Source of the DNA: Schistosoma haematobium
Taxonomy: Eukaryota > Platyhelminthes > Trematoda > Strigeidida > Schistosomatidae
Reading direction: 5' to 3'
Assembly (NCBI RefSeq): GCF_000699445.3
Contig: NC_067198.1
Span: 44,330,691 to 44,394,690 of the forward strand
DNA length: 64,000 bases
The translations under genes were made by a program, and so were the position numbers. The notes under the pieces are model-generated. The model saw only the letters and a list, made by a program, of their open reading frames with translations, was not told where the DNA came from and searched no databases. This document shows, piece by piece, positions 38,601 through 51,500 of the stretch. Position 1 is the first letter of the stretch. Each line of letters opens with the position of its first letter.

Positions 38601-41427
38601 CATGATGAAGTCAGAAGATAAGAATTTGAGAGAACACAAAGAGTGGATGCACCTGTGCCATTGCAAATGATTTTGAGCCATGTCATTCAAGGTTTATAAC
38701 CATCGATTGCAATCATCTCGCGGTCCCCAACCAGGTAATCTACACCTACCAACATGACTAAGTCCACTTGTCCGTGACTTCATGAATTTGTGCCATGTTT
38801 TGGTCTGGCCGCCCCCTGACTTTCTTTCAATCTAATCCTACACCATAAAACATCGGACGTCAGGGCAGTTGGTGGTTGAGAACACGTAACACATGTCCGA
38901 GTCATCTAAACTGATGCAGTTTCACTACTTCATCAATTGATTTGCCATCTTTATGTGAGTAATTACCACCCAGAAGGCTTACCTAGCAACTTACAAAAAA
39001 CAGTGTCAGTTTATATGATAACCATTCATTTGGACTAATCTAATGTTTGAATCATCCTGTTTTCTATATAAATCGAATTACATTAAATAAGTAAACTTAC
39101 ATATCTAATTGTATGTATAATGCCAGAGTTACATTCCATATCTGCATCAACTAGTTCTACACAATCAACTGAAACAGTCTGAAATAAATAAAGACGAAAC
39201 ATTAAGCTTTGCTGAATGCTTATATTACTTAGTTACACTTGTTACTCCCAATGGAGCATATATATATATATACATATAATTGTTTGGATTATTGATAAAA
39301 CTATGAGCAGAGGTACTTGTGAATTGAAGCAATATCGAAACAATCCGCAGAGGATGCACAAACACCATTACGAAGCTGACCAATTATAATCTTAAGCATC
39401 AATAGAAAGATTCAAACAACCAATACAAATGAATTGGTGTAACTGTTTGAATAAAAATTCTTAGTGATATTCTTTGTCCCTTGTTATATCTCGATGAGAA
39501 TAATGAATGGTAACTGTTGGAATCTATTTCTGGGCTATTACTATACTTATATTTTTGTCGTATAATTGTTAAGTAACTAAACTATTCATATTCATTTCCC
39601 ATTTATTATGAGTTTTATTTTGACCTATGAACTTTTATTATACGATTGCCATTCTTGAGTTATGCCATGTCTATCAATTACTACCTCCCCCATTCACAGC
39701 CACATTTGGATAATTCTTGTACAAATGTTGTTCCCTATTTTATTGGTACGATGTGGTCTGCTAGTTGGTATATAAACCCAGTATGTTTGAAATAAATGAT
39801 TCATATCACAGTGACTGAGATTGGTGTTCTGGACTTAACAGGCTGGGCTAGGCAGGAAGCAAGACCGATAAGGACTCTAGACTGCTCGTACGTGTCTTAT
39901 GCATCATTGGTCCGGTCGATAAATCACTGTTCTCTAATTGGTGGTATCATCACATAATACATTACCAGGGTACTCAGGCCACAAGCTATAACATCCCTAT
40001 CATTCTTTCATAGTACAAAGAACTGCTGTGCATGACTTTTGATTATCTTCAACATCTCAAGTAAACTGACTTAAACAATGTACAACATACAGTTCACTTA
40101 ATTCACTATGAACAACTCTGAATAGTACTGTTTTAATATATGCTATTGATTTATGGACTCATCAGTTAAATTAAAGACACATAACGTACTCTATAGTGAT
40201 TTACGTTTACTATGCTATACAGCTTGTCATTATGATATCTTGATGCAACTATTTGTTCCATAATTTGCTCTTGACGTAGCGGGCTTCAGGATTAACACAG
40301 GTTCACCAACCTACTATCCCTAAAACTGAAAACTGAAAAAGTCAATCGAGTCATGTGGCTGTAAATCAGTCTACCTATTCAATTGTTTATCAGTCCTATC
40401 TTATAATACCTATTTAGTTGAGATTCAAGACTAGGTCCTTTGAACAAATTAATTTCATCCACGTTTTATTCTACCATTAACTGTTCTGGTAATTTACTGG
40501 TCTTTTAATCAAGGGTATTATTATTATTGTATTTATTCAATATTATATTTCTGGTACAATATATAATTCTCAGCACAAAGTATTTCAACAAGTTTCTGTT
40601 TTATATTTCTTCATCAATCCTGACGATATGTATTGAGTGGTCACCAGTTAGATGTCAGCAATCCATTTGATCGACATCTGAATAATGTAGATTCTTTTCG
40701 ATATATACTATGAGCAACCATGATGTTTCTGATTGGACTTTTTAGTAACTTTTACAGTGAAAGGTGATAAACGTTATGTGACAAATAGGCATAATGATGT
40801 GTTAAAACAAACAAGAAAGTAGGAAAAGTGTTGAAATATTTGGATAATAGAAGTAAATAGTCCAGATATTCAAGCAGACCGCCACACCAGATAATGATGA
40901 TCCCTTTTTTACTACAGCTTACATAAACATCACGAAGAATAAAACTATTGTATTCAATTTTAAGAACTGCAGTTTATTCATCATTCTAAAATCTGGTAAA
41001 CAAACTTGTCAATGACTATTCAACTTATATATTTTTAGTATCAGAAGGGGTTTTGTGGAGACTGTAGTAATTTCAGTAGTTGAGATCATGAGTCAATTAA
41101 AGCTAGACCACCATGGAAAATTTTGAACCACTGGACGGTCATTTAGTACTATTATGTGATTCCTCAGCAGTGCGCATCCACGATTCTACCTCGCTAAATT
41201 CGGATCCAGGACCTGTCAGTCTTGCGCGCGAGTGCTTAACCACTAAACCATTGAGATGGTCGACATCCAACGGTGTTATTGTCTAACTTCAACTAATCCA
41301 CGAAATTGAGCGACACATCCACCATTGTCATCAGTGAGTAACTATCTCCCACAATAGGACGAAACAGCCGTCCAGTGCTTCCAGGTTTTCCATGGTGGTC
41401 TAGCTTCAATTGACTCATGATCTCAAC

Positions 41428-41471
<44 letters not shown>

Positions 41472-44400
41472 AAAGGGTATAAAAGAAAACTGTTCCCTTT
41501 GTTTAAACTTACTCCATAGTGTTCTCGTGTTACATAAAGTTTTCTTTTAGGATCCAAAGTATTTAGTTGTAGTCCACTTTTTAAATCTTTCAAATAAAAT
41601 CGACCTGGAACAATGTGTTCAGCAGAATTTGTAAAACTATGTAGAAAGAAAAAAGAAAATAATGAAGAAGTTTAGTGAAAAGTATATGCAAACATAATTT
41701 TTTAACTTGTTATTATGTTGTTGAATATTAAATAATAGGGAAATTGTTGATTTGACTTTTGTCCCATATTCAACTTATCAGTTAGATATAGTTATATATG
41801 AATGTTAGTGTTCAAATTGGAACTCAAATATTTATCACTTCGAAAAGCAACACATTATTCACTAAGCTATTGAGTAGGAACAATTACTAAATTTGTAATG
41901 AGTTGCTCCCAGATGCCCTGGTAAGGCCGAGAGTAGAGAGAGCCAGCTCTCCCTCTCCAAATAATCTCAAATGGCCACGTGCATACATCCATTGACAGAG
42001 AAATCCTACTCACTGCACTCTCATGACGGGGCTGTCGTTCACGAAATCGAGGGAACGAAAAGCGAATGTCCGGCGCCCTAACCGGCTTGGTGAACACGGA
42101 GGATCCACTTAGGGAGTTGGAAAACCCTGATTCGAAACCAATGGTGCACATCGGCTCGAGTATCCTGAGGGAACTAATGGCGTATGAACCCATCGTTGGT
42201 CACCGACTACCATGTGACTGCATCTCCTTATGTTTATCCACTGCCTTATGGATCAGAACATTAAGTTGAAGGCTTCGGGTGTGGCCCCCTAAGCAAATCA
42301 GCTGTTTCGGTTTGTGAACTCGAGTAGTCTCTCAATCCTCGCACAAATCGAACGATTTATGTGGCACATATCATATTGGCGCCCCCTTGTACCAATATCT
42401 ATGTGTTCAAATAATAAATTATATATATTGCAGATTTTTATCTGACCATTGTAGGTTTTGTTTTTTCATCAAATTGTCAAGATATTGTTACCGATTTAGT
42501 TGAATGTCATTTGGTCCGTAAGATAGATTGTAACTGGCACGAAAGAAAATTATCCCAGCAGAATAGATTTGCATAGTGTTATAAAGTAATAACTAATTAG
42601 ACAACAGCTAAATCTGATAGAACTAGTCAGTTTGATAGGAACACATTAAAAGTTCACTTTGATAGATTCGTTCTAATGCGTTTGGATAGTTAAAACACCC
42701 TATGATGTAATTGAATAAAAATAAAGAGAATTCAGCGAAGAAAGTTTTCTCTTCTCGACGAAATTATTTACTTAAGCTGTACATTCGTATTTATAGTTTA
42801 TCTGGAAAATATATGTCTACAGAAAGATCGAAAAGATTCCGTCATAAATTGATTCGAAAATCTTATTATCAAATAAGGTTACGCAATAATTAAGGCGAAA
42901 GAGAAGAATACAAAGAGGGATCCGAGTCGAGTAGAGATAGGTATCTATCTCAGTACAATGTAAGATGGTCGTGCGATTTCGTGGATTGGTTGAGGTTAGA
43001 CTTTATTACCGTTGAACGCCTGCTTGATGGTCTAGAGTTTAAGTGTTTGCGCGCCAGACTGCATTCGAAATCATAGTATCTTAAATATTGATTATTATCC
43101 AATGATTTTAACCACAGCACAAAGTGGTAGATTTTAACACGAAGTGACGGATAAAAACTGATATAAGAATACTACTCCAAATGCTTTTAGATAAGCTTTA
43201 TTCAGTCAAACATGGTTTATAAATGGCCATTACTAACCAGCCTATATCATAACTCACTCCAAATTATTATTATTTATTTAAACATGTAAACATTGGTACA
43301 AAGGGGCGCCAAAATGATATGTGCCACATAAATCGTTCGATTTGTGCGAGGATTGAGAGACTACCCGAGTTCGCAAACCGAAACAGCTGATTTGCTTAGG
43401 GGGCCACACCCGAAGCCTTCAACTTAATGTTCTGATCCATAAGGCAGTGGATAAACATAAGGAGATGCAGTCACATGGTAGTCGGTGACCAACGATGGGT
43501 TCATACGCCATTAGTTCCCTCAGGATACTCGAGCCGATGTGCACCATTGGTTTCGAATCAGGGTTTTCCAACTCCCTAAGTGGATCCTCCGTGTTCACCA
43601 AGCCGGTTAGGGCGCCGGACATTCGCTTTTCGTTCCCTCGATTTCGTGAACGACAGCCCCGTCATGAGAGTGCAGTGAGTAGGATTTCTCTGTCAATGGA
43701 TGTATGCACGTGGCCATTTGAGATTATTTGGAGAGGGAGAGCTGGCTCTCTCTACTCTCGGCTGTACTATGTCATCTTGGGGCATATATATATATGAAGA
43801 AAGTCAGCGAGTACCCATTGTTCAGTGTGATTTGTCATCAATATTATTTACTTGGATCATACACATTACCGTCTCATAATAATGCTGCACTGATGATAAT
43901 GTGACTTTACTTGATATTCAAACGTTTACTAATCAAAACTCATGGTTAATCATAAGAAAATCCCTCCATATTGTTCTTTGACTAATTATAAGTCTTGGAT
44001 GATAAATAACTATGATGTTTCATCTTCTCTTCTTCTTACGCTTATAGCGATTCATACTTACAAATGTATAAACAAAGTATAATATTGTATACATAATAAG
44101 GATATACTATTAACAATAAATATTACTCTTTATATTTTTCAGCATTTCTAGTACTTGGTGCAAATATTGTATATGGTTTATCGGGAGTTTTTGTATTGAA
44201 CTGATTAAGTGATTTCATTTTATCTGCAAACGGAGATATATCAGCTGAAATTAAATTTAATAAAACAAACAAACAAGGTTACTCTAATGAAGTTAACAGC
44301 TACTGAAAAAAAAACAATGATAACAATGGGAAGATACAAGTAAGCAATATCAAGTGAATAAAACTTAACCACATTGAACGAGCAGATGGCTATCAGGACT

Positions 44401-45463
44401 CAGTAGTTAAGTGGATAACGCGAAAGCGTTTGAAGTGAACGATATAGAGTTCGAGTCACTGAGTGAATATCAACTCTGAGATGCAGGTACATCCAGCTGA
44501 CGAATCTTAAATAGGATGAAATGCGCGTCAAACTGGATTCCACTGCTGGCCACTATTCACCTGTGCTTATAATGCTTGTAACTTCAGGCAATATCGTGGC
44601 AATCCGCACAGTATGCACATAGGTTAATAAGAAACTGATCAATAGCAGTCCTAAATAACAATGGGAAGATGCAAGTAAACAACTCCAAATGGAAACAGAC
44701 AATATGTTTAGACAAATTAATCGTGTAACTTGTCCATGCTCTTTAGTGAGCAATAGGCATAGAATCCAAAGTAAGCATCCTATGAGAAGCAGTTCATTTC
44801 ATTTAATATTTCAATATAGCAAATGACTGATATAATTATCCTCATCACCAATATGAAGCTTAAAAATGGGGATTATAGTAAATTTACCAAGATGTTTCGG
44901 AAATAATTAGTGACTTCAAGATTTCAGTTACATTCTAACTTGATTTAGGGCTTTCAGATGAATTTCTTTCAGTCATTTAACATCCGAAATATTACTCATT
45001 AGTTGCTAAGTTTTACTGTATTTATTGACTGAATAAAGAAAATCTTATAGTAGCTACTTGCTAGTTATCGTGATAACGTCATCAGTTTCAGCGAGATTCT
45101 AAATATATTTTGATAAGTCTTCTAGATTCGATTCCGAAGCACTTCTAGTAACTCCCAGGCTAAGTATACATAGTGAATTAAACACTAGAGAAAAGGCGCT
45201 AAATATGGAAGAAATGCTTTCGTCCAAAGGATTGTTTATGTACAGAAAATCTAGGTTATGTTGAGGATGTTAGATCCCCGGGAGTAACTTGATAAATACC
45301 TTATTTTTGCAATTCTGTTTTAAAAATATGAATTTCTTGTTTCCGCGCCAAATCATCCATTTTCGCCTTGATGTCGTATTCCCCATTTGGGAGGAATTTA
45401 AATACTGTTGATTAATTGTCTTTAGTACATTATTTTGTACCGTTTCCCAAGGACATTGTTATG

Positions 45464-45515
<52 letters not shown>

Positions 45516-48500
45516 GCTTGCGTTGTGCTTATTGTTGTTGTTCGTGCTTCTGGTTGCTTCTGGAATATATATTTCCGTCTTTTGAACTTGAACTTCTCTC
45601 TCTAGTAAGTGGGGCTACGACGCGTCGGAATAGCTAACTTATTGATTATTGTATCAAAAAGTTTTCATTCCGTTCTCAGATAAGGTGAACACGTAATCTC
45701 TTCAAACATATCAGACATTTATAGTATTTTAGATAGCCTTGGGCTTCCAGAAATTTCTGGAACACTAGTAATCATATTAGCAGTATAAGTAATCATCCGA
45801 TCAGAAACGTGACATATGATTTTCCACTTTCTAAAATGTTTCTGGCAAAATATCTCTTGAATGATGATTGGATAAAATGTTTCTCGGCATTTTCACAGTC
45901 TCTTTATTTGGCTTTTTTTCCGAGAAATTTCCTAGATCTTCTCAACATATAAAAATTAATTGAATACAAAAACATTTCCTATTCATTTGAACAACTTGAA
46001 TATTTCATATATAAAGACTTACATTGATTCCCTATTAACTCCGTACACATTTCATAGGGTGAAAGTTGTAGAGCACATTCTCCTTTTTTAAAATCTTTAA
46101 ATGTGTATGATAATTTCTCGATTTTTTCATAACCTGCACAACATTTATAATCAAATTCTCTAGGTAATAATAAATAAGAAAGTATAAACCATAATGTTAA
46201 ATAGAAAGTTCTTTGTTTAGTTAAACGTAAATATTAGAAGGGGTTTTGTGGATATTATGTCAAATTTAATAGTTGAGATCATGAGTCAATTGAAGCTAGA
46301 CTATCATGGAAAACCTGAAAGCATTGGACGGCTGTTTCGTCCCACTGTGAGACTTCTCAGCGGTGCTCATTCGTGATCCCGTCTCGCAAGCGCTTAACCA
46401 TTAGACCACTGAGTCGGTCGGCATCCAACAGTGTTAGTGCCTAACTTCAACTAATCCATAAAATTGAGCGACAGATTAGTCGAAGTTAGACATTAACACC
46501 GTTGGATCCCGACCAGCTCAATGGTCTAGAGGTTAAACACTCGCGCGCGAGACTAACAGGTCCTGGGTTCGAATCTCCCAAACGGGATCGTGGATTCGTG
46601 CTGCTGATGAGTTACACAATAAGATTAAACGACCGTGCAGTGACTTTAGGTTTTCCATGGTGGTCTAATTTCAAATGATTCATGATCTCAACCGTTGAAA
46701 TTACTATAATATCCACAAAAAACCCCTTAAGATACTGTTATGTTTGTTGCTAGTTGGCAGAAAATCTTGAACATTATTTAACCTCGTGTTTATTTAATTC
46801 AGTTATTTATTTATTATTTGAACAGGAAAGTAACATTAAACGGTGAAACATCAGAAATTCACTTTCTTACTCATTCTACTATGAACAAAGAGTAATTCTC
46901 TTCAGTTTCTACCCAATGCTCAATTTATTTCAAGTTATTGTATTAAACCTTGGTAATGAGATATTTGTGTATGATGTTATGTCGTTAAATAGTACAAAAC
47001 GTGCATAATTAAGTTATTAAGTCAAAGTAACATGAATTATGAAACACCTATGATTATGGTGTATGAAAAATTTGATAACAAAAGAATTTCTTAATTTTAG
47101 AAATAGTAAAGTATAGTCAAAGATGACTAGTGGTTAGCAGTGGAATCCAAGACGCACGTTTCGTCCTTTTTGAGATTCGTCAGTTGGATGTACCTGCATC
47201 CCAGCGTTGATGCCCACACTTGGACACGAACCTAGTACTGTTCGCTTCAAGCGCCATAGCGTTATCCACTTAGCTACTGAGTACTGAGAGCCACTTACTT
47301 GTGCAATGGGGTGAAGTTTAAATTCACTTGGTATTATTTGCTTGTATCTTCTCATTGTTATTTACGGCTGCAATCGATCAGTCTCTTATTGACATATGTG
47401 CATTCTCTGCAAATTGCCTCGATATTCCAATAGTAAGATACAAGCGAACAATATCAAGTGAAGTAAAGTATAGCGTTTTAATTCTAGTTGTTCATAGAGT
47501 AATATATCAAATCATTAGTGAAGATCAGTTTGATGAATTCTGACTGTTGTGATCTATCATTATGAATGAATTGCATGAATAAATACAAATACTATTTTTT
47601 TGATTTAGAGGTAGCTGATTTAATGAAGTGTCCAATAGGGAAATTATTTCTTTTCTGAAATATCTGTTGCTTAGTTCAAGTCCTCTCAAAACAAACAATA
47701 TCAAATCTAGAACCTTCAATACCAATGTCAAGACAGTTCTACTGTACGGAGCTGAAACATGCAGAACTACTACGACTATCATCATAAAGATACAGGTATA
47801 TATAAATAATTGTTTACTCAAGACACTCAATATCCAATTGACTGGATACCATCAGCAACAATCTAGTGTGGTACAGAACTAAATAGTTTTCAAATGAAGA
47901 AGGAATTAGGAACAAATGATGGAGATGGATAGGATATACATTACGAAAATCACCAAACTGCGTCCTAAGGCAAGCGCTAACATGGAATTCTTAAGGCAAG
48001 AGGAAAATAGGAAGATTAAGGAACACACTGCATTGAGAATTGGGAACAGATATGAATAGGATGACTAGCAACCGGAAAGAACTGGAAAAGACTCTCCAGG
48101 CATGATTAAGTAGTTCAGGTCTTAATGAAATAATTACTCACTAAAACACAAGCTTATTCATGGAATATTATTAAGAGTAATTTTCTAACATATTGCAATA
48201 CATAAGTAATTTTAGTTTCTGAGATTCTTATGTCTATTGACTCATGATTTCAATCTGTGAAATTTCTAAAATCTCCACATAACCCCTTCTGATAATAATC
48301 ATCCGCTCACTAGTGACTGGCCTCAAGAGATACTCCTGGGGTTCTAGTGAGAAGCCATTACCAGTGGAGTTCAACCAGGTCTGTTGTGAGATAGGAACTC
48401 ACTGAAGACAATGGTGTATGGTGGCGCAACTTCGTGGATTGGTTGAAGTTAGACATTAACACCACTGGATGCCGGCTCAGTGGTCTAGTTGGTTAAGCAC

Positions 48501-51500
48501 CTTGCACGAGACTGATAGGTCTTGAGTTTGAGTCTCGCGGGGTGCGGAATCTTAGATGCGCACTACTGATGAGTCCCATGCTAGGGCGAAACGGCCGTCT
48601 AGTGCTTCCAGGTATTACATGGTGATCTAGCTTCAACTGACTCATGATTTCAATTTGTGAAATTTCTAAAATCTCCACAAACCCCTTCTGATATTTTGTT
48701 TAACGCAACTGGATAATATGTGTTGTAATTGAACTCATGGAACCATCTTTTTATTATAGCATCAAATAAAATAGAACAAAATAACAATTCCTTTCAGAAC
48801 TTACAAATTTTTTCCACAACGTTGCATTGTGAATGGTGTACATGATGCAATGATTGAATGACCATCTGATAAACGCCAAAATGCACAATGATGATATCTG
48901 AATTAAAGCAAAAGATACTATATAGTATAAAGTCAATTGTTAGATGATCATATTGTACTTTGATAATAAGAATTCAATAGATCAAATTGAAATTTAACAG
49001 TTAATTTCATATGTCATTGATAACTTGCCTTTGAGATACATGTCTCCATGGTAATGTGTATACATACACTGACAATACACTATGATTCTAATTTTAACAA
49101 GGTGATTTGTTTAGAAATCCACGACCCCGCCCCCCGCGAGATTCGAACCCAGGATCTATCAGTCTTGCGCCAGGCGCTTAACCAACTAGACCACTGAGCC
49201 GGCCTCCAACGGTGTTAATGTCTAACTTCAACCCATACAAGGACGAAACGGCCGTCCAGTGCTTCTAAGTTTTCCATGGTGGTCTAGCTTCAATTGACTT
49301 ATGAGTTCAACCAGTGAAATTTCTAAAAATCTCCACAAAACCCATCCTGAATTATTTAGAAGCTTAATTTTCATCATAATCTAATAGTTCAACATGAAGT
49401 CATTGAAAAACAAGATGTAGTACCTTTCTAATTTTACGCTGTTGAGCACTGAACATTAATGACACTGAGATCATTAGATGAACATGATCATTTATGATCC
49501 GTTAATTGTGATGGAATGATCATCATTTCCAAGTCCCATTACATTTAATCGTCAATTTGTGATCCCAATAACAATAATAATAATAATAATCTCACTTAAC
49601 GTTATCTGCCTAAAGTTAGATAAGTGAATTAGGAAAACTGTTTCACACATTTTAGTGAAATGTACTAATAACTTGGGATGTAATTAATTGTTACCAATGT
49701 TATCGTTAAACTATCATATATTCTACACAGTTATTTAAATAAACATATATATGATTTTGCTTAAATGGTTTGAATCATTTTTTCTATTTAGCGTTGTTTT
49801 TGGCGAGTTAATTTTATACGGGATGGGGTCGCTAAACCCATGCTCAACCCTCCTCGTTTATCCGGGCTTCGGACCAACAGTAGCCTCAGGAGGGCTCCAG
49901 GTGGAATCTTCAAGGCCAAAGAAGAAGAGGAAAATCAAAGAACACATTACGCCAAGAAATGGAGACAGACATGAAAAGAATGAACAACAGTTGGATAGTA
50001 CTTGAAAAGAAGTGACAGGACAGAGTATGCTGGAGAATGCTGGTCAGTGGCCTATGCTCCATTGGGAGTGACAGGCGTAAGTAAGTAAGTATGATTTTAC
50101 TTATAATAGAAGAAAACTAATACTAAATGTCTTAAATTGTGAATCGCACAAAGCAAATGAAAACAAGATGAGTAGTTAGATTTACATAATTTAAACTTAA
50201 TAGTACCTGACATTAAGTAACCAATAATTTGCACTGAAACATTGGAGCTAGACCACCATGGAAGGCATGAAAGCACTGGACAGCCGTTCCATCCTAGTAT
50301 GGGACTTCTCAGCAGTGCGCATCCACGATCCCGCCTGGAGAGATTCGGACCCAAGACCTTCGATCTCGCGCGCGAACACTTAACCTTTAGACCATTGAGC
50401 TGGTATCCAATTATTAAACTAATACAATCTCTACAAAACCCCTTTCGGATTAGAATATTAGTCCCTTGTATAAGTCATTCAACACTCTTCAACACTTGAT
50501 GAAGTTAAATGCAAGACTTCAAACTCAACACTTATATTATCTCAAAAGTCATTCATGTTAATATTAAAATAATAAATTATATGTTTACCTATGATATGTT
50601 AACCCTCATCAAATGACTAGGTATTTCTATGATTGGTGTACTCATTTTATTGATTTTATTCCCCCAGAGGATCACAAATCATTCTAATTCATACAGTCTA
50701 GAAATTATAAAGCATGATGGAATAGTATTTCGTGAAATTATTGAAATATTACTGAATTCTTAACGTACGTATCACTTTGATTAACATTTGCTGATGTAAA
50801 AACGAAGAGTTGATGAGGGAAAATCAGTTCTTTTTCTTGTTTTATGAAAGATTACACAGTGCCTTAGCAAAATATGAAAGTCATACATTAAATACATCAT
50901 TTGAATATCTTCCTTAAGTTATCCTTTACATACTTTATCATTCTTTTAATCTTGTTGTTAAAATGATTGTTCCCTGTTTTCTTTCATATTCTCTTTATTT
51001 CAATCTTCTGCTGGTAAGCATTCTATCTCCTATTCCTGCTACTTACTACTTATATTCATCCATATAAGAGGTAAAACACCACATTTTCACCTTATTCATA
51101 CTTTTAATTTTCTAATAATTACTAATCAGAACAAAATTCATTAAGTGGATTTATTCAAGATACTGATTTACATCATTGACCAGTCTTACCATGAACAAAA
51201 TGATTTTTAAATTCACTTGATGTTATTTGCTTGCTTCTTTCCATTATTATTTCGGAATGCAATTGATCAGTCTCTTATTGACCTATGTGCATACTGTGCG
51301 GACTGCCTGAAGTCACAAGCATTATAAGCAAAGATGAATAGTGGTTAGCAGTGAAATCCACGATTTGTGTTTCATCCTACTTGAGACTCGTCAGCTGGAT
51401 GTACCTGCATCTCAGAGTTGATGTTCACTCTGTGACTCGTACTCAGTACCGTTCGCTTCAAACGCTATAGCGTTATCCACTTAACTACTGAGTCCTGATA

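Noticed and set aside
41867..42193. A 108-residue ORF, with its twin at 43495-43797, looking like a duplicated gene
   Set aside because: Both are read-through of family D retroposon arms; other copies do not keep the frame, and no domain is seen.
42711..42893. 60-residue basic ORF in the spacer of the inverted repeat
   Set aside because: No motif and no conserved partner; AT-rich chance ORF.
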